Source of the DNA: Nocardioides lianchengensis
Lineage (GTDB): Bacteria > Actinomycetota > Actinomycetes > Propionibacteriales > Nocardioidaceae
Reading direction: 5' to 3'
NCBI RefSeq assembly: GCF_900101465.1
Contig: NZ_FMZM01000001.1
Span: forward strand, 496,001 to 560,000
Length of the DNA: 64,000 nt
In this document: in pieces, positions 11,289-19,464 of the stretch
Layout of the letters: each line of letters starts with the position of its first letter
How positions within the stretch are numbered: the stretch's first letter is position 1
Program-made: the position numbers and the translations under genes
Notes under the pieces: model-generated
The model's input: the letters and a program-made list of their open reading frames with translations, nothing else
What the model was told of the DNA's origin: nothing
The model's database searches: none

Positions 11289-11639
11289 GTGAGCATCGCG
11301 TCCGCGTTCCCCGACCAGGCCTTCACCCAGGGCTGCCCGACCCGCGTCGTCCTCGACCACGTGATGAGCAAGTGGTCGCCGCTGGTGCTGGCCGCGCTCT
11401 CGGATGGCGAGCCGCTGCGCTGGAGCGAGCTGCGCCGCCGGGCCGAGGGGGTCAGCGAGAAGATGCTCGCCCAGACCCTGCGGATGCTCGAGCAGGACGG
11501 GCTGGTGCTGCGGCACGCGCGGCCCGTCGTACCCCCGCACGTGGAGTACTCGCTCACGCCGCTCGGCCAGGGGCTGGTCGAGCGGCTCGTCCCGCTGATG
11601 ACCTGGATCGCCGAGCACGCCGACCAGATCCTCGAGTGA
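11289..11639 (+). CDS. qorR: HxlR/DUF24-family redox-sensing regulator, QorR-like
   Basis: 116 residues from GTG 11289 (SIASAFPDQAFTQGCPTRVV). Winged-helix HxlR fold: LDHVMSKWSPLVLAAL, LRWSELRRRAEGVSEKMLAQTLRML as the recognition region, and EYSLTPLGQGLVERL as wing and helix. Cys16 is the only cysteine, placed like the redox-active Cys17 of C. glutamicum QorR, which forms an intersubunit disulfide and leaves DNA. An upstream ATG at 11184 would cross the operator, so the leaderless GTG is preferred. It probably represses itself and qor2. Confidence 0.85.
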   Translation: MSIASAFPDQAFTQGCPTRVVLDHVMSKWSPLVLAALSDGEPLRWSELRRRAEGVSEKMLAQTLRMLEQDGLVLRHARPVVPPHVEYSLTPLGQGLVERLVPLMTWIAEHADQILE

Positions 11640-11706
11640 CGACCGGCACGCGTGACCTAGATCGCGACGTCGTGCGCGCACACCGGCGTTCGCCTAACGT
11701 TGCTCC

Positions 11707-12480
11707 GTGCGCCTCACCGTCGTCGGCTGCTCCGGCTCCTATCCCGGACCGGACTCGCCCGCGAGCTGCTACCTGCTGGAGGCCGAGCACGACGGGCGCA
11801 CCTGGCGGATCCTGCTCGACCTCGGCAGCGGCGCCCTCGGCGCGCTGCACCGGTACGCCGACCCGCTCTCGATCGACGCGGTGCTGCTGAGCCACCTGCA
11901 CGCCGACCACTGCCTCGACCTGGCGGGCTACTACGTGCTGCGCAAGTACCACCCGTCCGGCCCGCAGCCGCGGATCCCGGTCTGGGGCCCGGTCGGCACG
12001 GCGGACCGGATGGCCCGCGCCTACGACCTTCCGCTCGACCCCGGCATGCACGAGGAGTTCGACTTCCGCGAGTGGGACGGCCCGATCGAGATCGGCCCGT
12101 TCTCGGTGCAGCCGGTCGCGGTCGACCACCCGGTGCCGGCGTACGCGCTGCGGGTCGCCGTCGACGGCGTCGTCGTCGGCTACAGCGGCGACACCGGCCC
12201 GTGCGCGGGTCTCGACCTGGTCGCGTCCGGCGCCGACCTGATGCTCGCCGAGGCGTCCTTCCGCGAGGGCGACGACAACCCGCCGAACCTGCACCTCACC
12301 GGGGTCGACGCGGGCGACCTCGCCGCCCGCGAGGGCGTGCGCCGGCTGGTGCTGACCCACGTCCCGCCGTGGCACGACCCGCAGGTCGCGCTGGACGAGG
12401 CGCGGGGGCGCTACGACGGCCCGGCCGAGCTGGCCCGCGCGGGCGCGTCGTACGAGCTGCACGCCGCCCCGCAGGCCTGA
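11707..12480 (+). CDS. Metallo-beta-lactamase-fold hydrolase, Rv1339-like
   Basis: 257 residues with the MBL metal motif HLHADH at 63-68, a further His at VDHPVPAYALR, SGDTGP as the Asp-bearing bridging motif, and LTHVPPWHDP carrying the last His ligand. It resembles RNase Z/class-II-PDE-like enzymes and M. tuberculosis Rv1339, described as an atypical cyclic-nucleotide phosphodiesterase; the order before rph and rdgB matches that genome. GTG 11707 follows TAACGT (11695-11700) by 6 nt, so it is probably leaderless. Activity on cAMP is inferred from the homologue. Confidence 0.83.
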   Translation: MRLTVVGCSGSYPGPDSPASCYLLEAEHDGRTWRILLDLGSGALGALHRYADPLSIDAVLLSHLHADHCLDLAGYYVLRKYHPSGPQPRIPVWGPVGTADRMARAYDLPLDPGMHEEFDFREWDGPIEIGPFSVQPVAVDHPVPAYALRVAVDGVVVGYSGDTGPCAGLDLVASGADLMLAEASFREGDDNPPNLHLTGVDAGDLAAREGVRRLVLTHVPPWHDPQVALDEARGRYDGPAELARAGASYELHAAPQA

Positions 12481-12492
12481 GGGCCGCCGTAG

Positions 12493-12511
12493 TTAGGTTA
12501 GCCTCACCCGT
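12493..12511 (+). promoter_or_regulatory. Iron box (IdeR/DtxR-type operator) over the ABC operon promoter
   Basis: TTAGGTTAGCCTCACCCGT matches the IdeR/DtxR consensus TTAGGTTAGSCTAACCTAA at 15 of 19 positions; the left half-site is perfect. The hexamer TAGCCT inside it (12499-12504) is a suitable -10, 8 nt before the GTG of the first ABC subunit. A bound Fe-loaded repressor would cover the -10. Similarity to the consensus is seen; binding is inferred. Confidence 0.7.
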
Positions 12512-12512
12512 C

Positions 12513-14171
12513 GTGCCTGGAGAGACCGTCGTGCCCCGCTCCACGGCCGCGCTCTACCGCCGGACGGTCCGCCGCCACCGCGGGCTGGTGAGCCGCAGCA
12601 TCCTGCTGCTGTGCACCTGGCAGATCTGCGAGGCGCTGGTCCCGGTGATCATCGGCCTGGTCGTCGACGACGCCGTGGCGACCGGGGACGGGAGCCACCT
12701 GCTGTGGTGGTTCGCCGGGCTGGCCGGGCTGTTCCTGGTGCTGTCCTCGGGCTACCGCTACGGGTCGCGGGCCGGGTTCGCGACGGTGCAGCACGAGAGC
12801 CACCTGCTGCGCGGCGAGGTCGTGCGACGGGTCCTCGACCCGCGCGGCACGACCCGCAAGCGACTGCCGGGGGAGACCCTCTCGGTGGCGACCTCCGACG
12901 CCGAGCTGGCCGCCGAGGTGGTCCGGATGGCCGGCTTCGCGTGCGCGGCCGTCGGCTCGATCGCCGTCGCGGCGGTCTACCTGCTCCGCGTCGACCTGCT
13001 GCTCGGGCTCGTCGTGCTGCTGGGCGTGCCGCTGGTGCTGGGGGCCGTGCAGCTGCTGGCGCCCCGGCTGTCGCGGCACGCCGGGGAGCAGCAGAGCCGG
13101 ATCGCCCGGGCCAGCGGCCTGGCCGCCGACCTGGTCGCGGGCCTGCGCGTGTTGAAGGGGGTCGGCGGCGAGGCCGCGGCCGCCCGGACCTACGACGAGG
13201 CCAGCGACCGCGCGGTCGGCGCGGGCATCCTGGCCGCCCGCTCGACCGGGCTGATGTCCGGGACGACGACCGCGCTCAGCGGCGTCTTCCTGGCCGCGGT
13301 GGCGCTGCTCGCCGGGCACCGCGCGCTCGACGGCGACATCACCATCGGCCAGTTCATCGCCGTGGTCGGCCTCGCGCAGTTCCTGGCCGAGCCGCTCAGC
13401 ACCCTCGGCGAGGTCGCGGCCCACACCGCCACCTGCTGGGCCTCCGGGCGCCGGGTGGTCGAGGTGCTCGCCGAGCCGTACGCCGTCGCCGACACCGGCG
13501 CCTCCTCGGTGCCCGCCGGCGCGCTGGACGTGCCCGGGCTGCTGCGGGCCTCGCCCGGCGAGCTGGTCGGCGTCCTGCTGGAGGACCCCGCGGTCGGGGA
13601 CCGGCTGCTCGACGAGCTGGCCGGGGTGCTGCCGGCGCCCGGGGTGCGGGTCGGCGAGGTCGAGCTCGACGAGGTCGGGCTCGACGCCCGGCGCGCCCAC
13701 GTGCTGGTGGTCCGCCACCATGTCGACGTCTTCGAGGGCACCCTGCGCTCCAACGTGCTGACCCACGGCGAGCCGGACTGGCCCACGGTGCTGACCGCGT
13801 CCGCGCTCGACGACGTCGTCGACCTCGACCCCGACGGCCTGGACCGCGCCGTCGCCGCCGGTGGCACCTCGCTGTCCGGCGGCCAGCGTCAACGGCTGGC
13901 CCTGGCCCGCGCGCTCGCCGCCCGGCCGCCGGTGCTGGTCCTGCAGGACCCGACCACCGCCGTCGACGCGGTGACCGAGCACGACATCGCCCACGGGCTG
14001 CGCGCCGCGCTGCCGGCCGAGGGCATCGCCGTGGTGCTGACCAGCAGCCCCGCGCTGCTCGCCGCCGCCGACCGGGTCGTGCACGTCGCCGCCGACGGGA
14101 CGACGGTCACCGGCACGCACGCCGGACTGCTGGCCGACGACGCGGCGTACCGGACGGCGGTGCTGCGGTGA
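12513..14171 (+). CDS. Heterodimeric ABC exporter subunit A, degenerate nucleotide site
   Basis: 552 residues: a six-helix exporter-type membrane domain (about 20-310), then an ATPase domain. The signature LSGGQRQR at about 454 is intact. The Walker A loop is replaced by GVLLEDPAVGDRL with no Lys, Walker B reads VLVLQDPTTAVD (Asp to Gln, catalytic Glu to Asp at 478-479), and the H-loop His is Ser (LTSSPALL). It can therefore contribute only its signature motif to a composite site with subunit B. GTG 12513 is used; GTG 12531 is possible. Iron-box control suggests siderophore or iron transport, as for IrtA/IrtB, but this is inference. Confidence 0.88.
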   Translation: MPGETVVPRSTAALYRRTVRRHRGLVSRSILLLCTWQICEALVPVIIGLVVDDAVATGDGSHLLWWFAGLAGLFLVLSSGYRYGSRAGFATVQHESHLLRGEVVRRVLDPRGTTRKRLPGETLSVATSDAELAAEVVRMAGFACAAVGSIAVAAVYLLRVDLLLGLVVLLGVPLVLGAVQLLAPRLSRHAGEQQSRIARASGLAADLVAGLRVLKGVGGEAAAARTYDEASDRAVGAGILAARSTGLMSGTTTALSGVFLAAVALLAGHRALDGDITIGQFIAVVGLAQFLAEPLSTLGEVAAHTATCWASGRRVVEVLAEPYAVADTGASSVPAGALDVPGLLRASPGELVGVLLEDPAVGDRLLDELAGVLPAPGVRVGEVELDEVGLDARRAHVLVVRHHVDVFEGTLRSNVLTHGEPDWPTVLTASALDDVVDLDPDGLDRAVAAGGTSLSGGQRQRLALARALAARPPVLVLQDPTTAVDAVTEHDIAHGLRAALPAEGIAVVLTSSPALLAAADRVVHVAADGTTVTGTHAGLLADDAAYRTAVLR

Positions 14172-15925
14172 GCCGCGACCTGCTCCCCGTCGCCACCGCC
14201 CGCGAGTCCGCGGGCCACCTGCTGCGACTGATGCTGCGCCGCCCGGTCGTGCTCGGCGCGGCCGTCGCCGCGTTCCTGGCCGCCTCGGCGACCGGCCTGC
14301 TCGCGCCGTACGTCCTCGGCCGGCTGGTCGACCGACTCCTGGACGGTGGGCCCGGCGTCGACGACGCGTTGACCTCGGCCTTCTGGCTGATCGCGGGCGC
14401 GGCCGTGCTCGGCGGGCTGCTCGCCGCCGGCTCCGCCGACCTGCTCGCCCGCGCCGTCGAGCCGGCGCTGGCCACGCTGCGTCAGCAGGTGCTCGCCCGG
14501 GCGCTGACCCTCGACGCGGCCCGGGTCGAGGCCTCCGGCTCGGGCGACCTGCTCTCCCGCGTCGGTGACGACGCCCGGGTCGTCGCGCGCGCCGTGAGCC
14601 AGTTCGTGCCGATGGTCCTGGCCTCGCTGACCACCATCGTGCTGACGGCCGGCGGCCTCTTCACCCTGGACTGGCGGCTCGGGCTGGCCGGGCTGGTCAC
14701 CCTGCCGTTCTACGTCCACGCCCTGCGCTGGTACCTCCCGCGCTCCGCGCCCTACTACGCCCGGGAGCGGGTCGCCACCGGCGAGCGCGCCCAGGCCCTG
14801 GTGAGCGCGCTGCGGGGGCTGCCGACGCTGCGCTCGTTCCGGATCGAGGAGCCGGCCGCGGCCGAGGTCGACGCGCGGTCGGCGGACACCGTGCGGATCT
14901 CGCTCGACGTCTTCCACCTCTACGGTCGCTTCGGCGGTCGCACCAACCGCACCGAGTGCGTCGGGCTGATCGCGATCCTCGGGGTCGGCTTCCTCGGCGT
15001 GGACAGCGGTGCGGTCAGCGTCGGCGAGGTGACCACCGCCGCGCTCTTCTTCCACCGGCTGTTCAACCCGATCGGCGTGCTCCTGTTCCTCTTCGACGAC
15101 CTGCAGGTCACCGCGGCGTCCCTGACCCGGTTGGTGGGGGTGGCCGCCCTCCCCGCGCCGTCGTACGACGTGCCGGCGGAGCCGGCCGGCGGCACGCTGG
15201 CGCTGCGGGGGATCGGCCACCGCTACCTGCCCGACCGCCCGATGCTCGACGGGGTCGACCTGGTGGTCGAGCCCGGCCGGCGGGTGGCCCTGGTGGGCGC
15301 CAGCGGCGCCGGCAAGACCACCCTGGCCGCGGTCGCCGCCGGGGTGCTGCCGCCGACGAGCGGCTCGGTGCGCCTGGGCTCGGTCGACCTGGGCACCCTC
15401 GACCCGGCGCTGCTGCGGCGGCAGGTCGGGCTGGTCAGCCAGGAGGTGCACGTCTTCGCCGGCACCCTGCGCGACAACCTGCGCCTGGCCGCCGTCGACG
15501 ACCCCTCCGACGAGGATCTGCACGAGGCCCTGGTCGCCGTGGCCGCTGCGGGCTGGGTCGCGGCGCTGCCCGAGGGCCTCGACACCCTGGTCGGCGAGGA
15601 CGGCCGCACCCTGACCCCCGCCCAGGCCCAGCAGCTGGCCCTGGCCCGGGTCCTCCTGGTCGATCCGGCGGTCGTCGTCCTCGACGAGGCCACCGCCGAG
15701 GCCGGCTCGCTCGGCGCCCGCGAGCTCGACACCGCCGCCGATGCCGTCACCCGCGGTCGCGCCGCCCTCGTCGTCGCCCACCGGCTCAGCCAGGCCCAGC
15801 GCTCGGACCTGGTCCTGGTCCTCGACCACGGCCGGGTCGTCGAGTCCGGCTCGCACGACGAGCTGGTCGCCGCCGGGGGGCGGTACGCCGAGCTGTGGGC
15901 GGCGTGGGAGAGCCCGACGGGCTAG
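14168..15925 (+). CDS. Heterodimeric ABC exporter subunit B, catalytic nucleotide site
   Basis: 585 residues, GTG overlapping the subunit A stop (GTGA), so the two are translationally coupled. The membrane domain spans about 20-320, the ATPase domain about 335-580. Walker A VGASGAGKTT (Lys383), Q-loop LVSQEVHVFAG, Walker B VVVLDEATA (Asp506-Glu507) and H-loop VAHRLSQ are all intact, but the signature is LTPAQ (482-486) instead of LSGGQ. Paired with subunit A this gives one complete ATP site and one fully degenerate site. Substrate probably iron-chelator related because of the upstream iron box. Confidence 0.9.
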   Translation: MSRDLLPVATARESAGHLLRLMLRRPVVLGAAVAAFLAASATGLLAPYVLGRLVDRLLDGGPGVDDALTSAFWLIAGAAVLGGLLAAGSADLLARAVEPALATLRQQVLARALTLDAARVEASGSGDLLSRVGDDARVVARAVSQFVPMVLASLTTIVLTAGGLFTLDWRLGLAGLVTLPFYVHALRWYLPRSAPYYARERVATGERAQALVSALRGLPTLRSFRIEEPAAAEVDARSADTVRISLDVFHLYGRFGGRTNRTECVGLIAILGVGFLGVDSGAVSVGEVTTAALFFHRLFNPIGVLLFLFDDLQVTAASLTRLVGVAALPAPSYDVPAEPAGGTLALRGIGHRYLPDRPMLDGVDLVVEPGRRVALVGASGAGKTTLAAVAAGVLPPTSGSVRLGSVDLGTLDPALLRRQVGLVSQEVHVFAGTLRDNLRLAAVDDPSDEDLHEALVAVAAAGWVAALPEGLDTLVGEDGRTLTPAQAQQLALARVLLVDPAVVVLDEATAEAGSLGARELDTAADAVTRGRAALVVAHRLSQAQRSDLVLVLDHGRVVESGSHDELVAAGGRYAELWAAWESPTG

Positions 15926-16464
15926 GCGGCACCCGACGCCGAGATCCAGCCCGGGACGTTGAGCAGGAGCCAGGCGGGCCCGGGACCGGTGGACAGCCGG
16001 CGGTCGCGGAAGGCGTCGTACCAGCCGCCGGGCGGGCGCAGGGTGAGACCCGTGCGCGACGGGGCGGGTGCGGCGACCGGCTCGTCGTGGGACGCGACGA
16101 TCTCGGCGCCGGTCGACACGAAGCCGGCGACGGTCGCGACGAGGGGGAAGCAGCCGTGCTGCGCGATCCCGTGGTCGACCCAGAACCGGGCCGCCAGCGA
16201 CATCGGCCAGCCGTCTTCGAGGTCCGCGGGCGGGCCCGGGCGGCGCGCGACGAACACTCCGTGGGGGCAGGCCTCGCGCAGCTGCGACCACGCGATCGTG
16301 CTCCGTTCCGCCAGGCGCTCGACGGACTCCTCGTCGTAGAGGTGGGCGGCGGTGATCCGCTGCGGCTCCCCGGCCAGGCCCGCCGCGAGGACACGGCGAG
16401 CGGACCGCTCGGTGAGACCGGCCGCTTGGAGGCGACGGGTCGCGGCTCGCCCGGACATCAGCAT
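15922..16464 (-). CDS. Hypothetical protein with N-terminal helix-turn-helix-like segment
   Basis: 180 residues from the ATG at 16464, chosen because TACCGT on the minus strand (16476-16471) lies exactly 6 nt upstream, a leaderless pattern; an ATG at 16581 would start inside a palindrome. Residues 1-60 (TRRLQAAGLTERSARRVLAAGL ... LYDEESVERLAER) look like an excisionase/MerR-type winged helix reading an address segment. The rest (WVDHGIAQHGCFPLVATVAGFVSTGAEIV) has no recognised motif. It is convergent with the ABC operon, overlapping its end by 4 bp. Function unknown. Confidence 0.65.
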   Translation of the reverse strand: MLMSGRAATRRLQAAGLTERSARRVLAAGLAGEPQRITAAHLYDEESVERLAERSTIAWSQLREACPHGVFVARRPGPPADLEDGWPMSLAARFWVDHGIAQHGCFPLVATVAGFVSTGAEIVASHDEPVAAPAPSRTGLTLRPPGGWYDAFRDRRLSTGPGPAWLLLNVPGWISASGAA

Positions 16465-16528
16465 GGCGCCACGGTAGGGCCGCACGCCGGTGGCGTCTGG
16501 CCCTCGGCCCCGCCCTGTGGAGAGGGGC

Positions 16529-16584
16529 CTCGCGAGTAGTACGGGGAGGGGCACACGTGTGCCCCTCCCCGTACTACTCACGAG
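16529..16584. terminator. 46-bp perfect loopless palindrome
   Basis: 16534-16579 is a perfect palindrome centred on ACACGTGT (between 16556 and 16557), with arms GAGTAGTACGGGGAGGGGC and its complement. After one mismatched pair, five further pairs extend it to 16529-16584. It lies 17 bp past the stop of the response regulator gene, so it most likely ends that operon. The absence of a loop and of a U-tract is unusual for a terminator, and a binding site is possible. Confidence 0.6.
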
Positions 16585-16600
16585 GTGCCCTGATCCGGTG

Positions 16601-17266
16601 TCAGACCAGCCCGGCGTCGTGCACGCAGATCGCGATCTGGACCCGGTTGGTGACCATCAGCTTGTCGAAGAGCCGGGATACGTGCGCCTTCACCGTCGGC
16701 ACCGACAGGTGCAGCTCGCCGGCGATCTCGGCGTTGCTGAGCCCCCGGCCGACCGCGAGGGCGACGTCGCGCTCGCGGTCGGTGAGCAGCGCGAGCCGAC
16801 CCTCGGCCGCGGCGACCCGGCCGCTGTCGGGACCGCTGCGCAGCCGCTCGATGAGGGTGCGGGTGACCGAGGGGGAGAGCATCGGGTCGCCCGCGGCGAC
16901 CGCGCGGATCGCGTCGAGGATCTGGCCCGGCGGGGTGTCCTTGAGCAGGAAGCCGTCCGCGCCGGCACCCAGCGCCTCGACCACGTGGTCGTCGGCGTCG
17001 AAGGTCGTCAGCACGATCACGTGCGGAGGCTGGGGTTGGAGCTGGGGGATCCGGTGCAGCTCTCGGGTCGCCGTCAGTCCGTCGAGGACGGGCATCCGGA
17101 TGTCCATCAGCACCACGTCGGGGCGCAGCGACCCCGCCAGGGCCAGGCCCTCACGGCCGTTAGCCGCCTCGCCGACCACCTCGACGTCGGGCTGACCACC
17201 GAGCATCAGGCCGAGCGCGGACCGGACGAGCGGGTCGTCGTCGACGACCAGGACACGGATGCTCAC
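16601..17266 (-). CDS. NarL/LuxR-family response regulator
   Basis: 221 residues from GTG 17266 (SIRVLVVDDDPLVRSALGLM). The receiver domain has the acidic pair at Asp10/Asp11, phospho-acceptor Asp55 in VVLMDIRMP, Thr near 84 and Lys of LLKDTPP near 104. The C-terminal LuxR helix-turn-helix is LTDRERDVALAVGRGLSNAEIAGELHLSVPTVKAHVSRLFDKL. The start overlaps the stop of the upstream kinase (GTGA), so the pair is one operon. The partner target is probably the divergent ABC-2 exporter at 18550. Confidence 0.93.
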   Translation of the reverse strand: MSIRVLVVDDDPLVRSALGLMLGGQPDVEVVGEAANGREGLALAGSLRPDVVLMDIRMPVLDGLTATRELHRIPQLQPQPPHVIVLTTFDADDHVVEALGAGADGFLLKDTPPGQILDAIRAVAAGDPMLSPSVTRTLIERLRSGPDSGRVAAAEGRLALLTDRERDVALAVGRGLSNAEIAGELHLSVPTVKAHVSRLFDKLMVTNRVQIAICVHDAGLV

Positions 17267-18417
17267 GACGCCCACGGTATCCACGCGTGCAGGACGAACG
17301 TCGACCCGTCGCGGCCGTGCGAGAGGTGGCCGCCGCGCAGCTCGGCCCGCTCGGCCAGCCCGACCAGCCCGAGCCCGGACCCCGGCGTACGGGTCGGGCC
17401 GAAGCCGACCGGGTTGCGGAGCATGATGTCGACGCCGTCGTCGGGCGAGCCGCTCACCTGGATGGTGAGCAGCGCTCCGGGCGCGTGCTTGCCGGCGTTG
17501 GTGATGCCCTCCTGGACGATCCGGTAGAGGGTCCGCCCGACCGAGTCGGGGACCTCCTCGGTGCAGGCGATTAGGTCGTCGTACTCGATCCGGGCGCCGG
17601 TCGCCCGGGCCGCCTCGACCAGCTCCGCGAGGTCGGCGTACGTCGGCTGCGGGGTGTGCAGGAGTTCGCCGGTCTCGCGGTCGCGGAGCACCCCGAGCAC
17701 GCCGCGCAGGTCGGTCAGCGCCTCGTTGGCCGTCTGCTGGATGACGCCGGCGCTGGCGCGCATCTCCGCGGGGCCGAGGTCCTCGCGGAAGGCCAGGGCG
17801 CCGGCGTGCATCGAGATCTGCGAGATCCGGTGGGCCAGCACGTCGTGCATCTCGCGGGCGATCCGGGCCCGCTCGCTGTCCCGGGCGTGCGTGGAGCGCA
17901 GCTCCTGCTCGGCCTCCGCGCGCTCGGCGCGGTTGCGCAGGGTCCAGATCAGCTCACGGCGCGAGCCGAGGTACATGCCCCAGGCGGTGACGGCGGCGAT
18001 GAAGACCAGGTTCGTCGACGCCGTGAGCCACCACGGTTCGCTGCCCTCCGGAGGGTTGATGACCGCGAACACCTGCGCGGACGCGAACGAGGCGACCGCG
18101 AGCGGGATGATGTGCCGCCAGACCCGTCGGGTCGACAGCGACACCAGCGCGAGCGAGGCGGGTCCGGCGGCGATGGCGGAGAAGGTGCCGAGCAGGTTGG
18201 TCCCGAAGGCGACGGCGACGGGCCAGCGGCGCCGGAAGAACACCAGCACGTACGACGCGATCCCCAGGGCCACGTCGACGGCCCAGAGCGCCTCGGACTG
18301 GTCGTCCAGGACCGTGGCCCAGATGAGGGCACTGATGGCCAGCATCGCGACCAGCCGCCAGGTGTGTCCCCACGCCGACAGCGGCGGCTGGTACTCCTCA
18401 GGGGTCGGCCGGTCCAC
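17263..18417 (-). CDS. NarX-type sensor histidine kinase
   Basis: 384 residues. Four to five hydrophobic segments span about 20-150 (LVAMLAISALIWATV, ALGIASYVLVFF, LVFIAAVTAWGMYL). HisKA_3 carries His191 in ARIAREMHDVLAHRIS, and the HATPase domain has IVQEGITNAGKHA and GSGLGLVGLAERAELRGG. This is the kinase partner of the response regulator downstream. The gene is divergent from the ABC-2 transporter genes across a 132-bp gap, an arrangement common in actinobacteria where the pair controls the transporter in response to cell-envelope-active compounds. Confidence 0.93.
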   Translation of the reverse strand: MDRPTPEEYQPPLSAWGHTWRLVAMLAISALIWATVLDDQSEALWAVDVALGIASYVLVFFRRRWPVAVAFGTNLLGTFSAIAAGPASLALVSLSTRRVWRHIIPLAVASFASAQVFAVINPPEGSEPWWLTASTNLVFIAAVTAWGMYLGSRRELIWTLRNRAERAEAEQELRSTHARDSERARIAREMHDVLAHRISQISMHAGALAFREDLGPAEMRASAGVIQQTANEALTDLRGVLGVLRDRETGELLHTPQPTYADLAELVEAARATGARIEYDDLIACTEEVPDSVGRTLYRIVQEGITNAGKHAPGALLTIQVSGSPDDGVDIMLRNPVGFGPTRTPGSGLGLVGLAERAELRGGHLSHGRDGSTFVLHAWIPWAS

Positions 18418-18473
18418 CGGCTCAGGCTAGGCCCCGGGCACTCGCGGACGCAGTCGCCCGCGGTCGTCTTACG

Positions 18474-18493
18474 CCCCCTCCCTAGGTAGGGGG
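18474..18493. promoter_or_regulatory. Palindromic operator, likely of the NarL-type regulator
   Basis: CCCCCTCCCTAGGTAGGGGG, symmetrical about CTAG (18482-18485) with a single mismatched pair. It lies in the gap between the kinase gene and the ABC transporter gene. The position and symmetry fit a binding site for a dimeric response regulator controlling either or both units. Confidence 0.5.
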
Positions 18494-18549
18494 TCGGGAT
18501 GGCCGCGCGTCCGATGCGTGCGGCGTCCGGACTCGGGCAGGGTGGGGTC

Positions 18550-19464
18550 ATGATCAACGTCGAAGGACTCACCCGGACGTACGGCGCGTTCACCGCCGTC
18601 GACGACGTGAGCTTCGTCTGCCAGCCCGGACGGGTCACCGGATTCCTCGGTCCCAACGGTGCCGGCAAGACGACCACCATGCGCGTCATGGTGGGGCTCA
18701 CGCCCCCGACCCGAGGTCGCGTCACCATCGGTGGCCACCTCTACTCAGACATCCCCAACCCCGGACGCCACGTCGGCGTCCTGCTCGACGCCTCGGCCCA
18801 GCACGCCGGCCGCACCGGCCGCGAGATCCTCACCATCGGCGCCCAGACGATGGGCCTGCCGGCGTCGCGCGTCGACGAGATGCTCGCCCTGGTCTCGCTG
18901 TCCGACAACGAGGCCAAGCGCCGGCTGCGCAACTACTCGCTCGGCATGAAGCAGCGCCTCGGCATCGCCCACGCCCTGCTCGGCGACCCGTCGGTGCTCA
19001 TCCTCGACGAGCCCGCCAACGGCCTCGACCCGGCCGGCATCCGCTGGATGCGCGGCCTGCTGAAGGGGTACGCCGACCGCGGCGGCACGGTGCTGCTCTC
19101 CAGCCACCTGCTGCACGAGGTCGAAATCATCGCCGACGAGATGATCCTCATCGGCCGCGGCAAGATCGTGGCTCAGGGCAACAAGCAGCAGCTGCTCGCC
19201 GGCAGCACCACCACCTCCACCCTGGTCACCTCGCTGACCAACGACCAGCTGGCCCAGGCCCTGCAGGCCAAGGGCTTCGCGGTGACGCCGGCGGGCGAGG
19301 GTCTCAAGGTCGAGGTCGCGCCGGTCGAGGTCGGCCGGGTCGCCGCCGAGCAGCAGATCGTCCTCACCGACCTCCGCTCGGGCGACGGCGGCCTGGAGGA
19401 CCTGTTCCTCCAGCTGACCTCCGACACCCAGCGCGAGACGCTTCCGGAAGGAGCCCCGGCATGA
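18550..19464 (+). CDS. ABC-2 type transporter ATP-binding protein
   Basis: 304 residues from ATG 18550 (INVEGLTRTYGAFTAVDDVS). Walker A GPNGAGKTT is near residues 35-43, signature YSLGMKQRLGIAHALL near 135, Walker B VLILDEPANGLDP and H-loop SSHLLHEVE. The C-terminal region after 215 is the usual regulatory extension of this drug/lantibiotic-exporter-like class. It powers the permease encoded immediately downstream (ATGA overlap). Regulation by the divergent two-component system is inferred from position and from the palindrome at 18474-18493. Confidence 0.93.
   Translation: MINVEGLTRTYGAFTAVDDVSFVCQPGRVTGFLGPNGAGKTTTMRVMVGLTPPTRGRVTIGGHLYSDIPNPGRHVGVLLDASAQHAGRTGREILTIGAQTMGLPASRVDEMLALVSLSDNEAKRRLRNYSLGMKQRLGIAHALLGDPSVLILDEPANGLDPAGIRWMRGLLKGYADRGGTVLLSSHLLHEVEIIADEMILIGRGKIVAQGNKQQLLAGSTTTSTLVTSLTNDQLAQALQAKGFAVTPAGEGLKVEVAPVEVGRVAAEQQIVLTDLRSGDGGLEDLFLQLTSDTQRETLPEGAPA

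Noticed and set aside
13889..16291. 800-codon minus-strand open frame across the ABC genes
   Set aside because: Its composition is that of a GC-rich shadow frame, and it lies opposite intact ABC motifs and part of the hypothetical gene at 15922.
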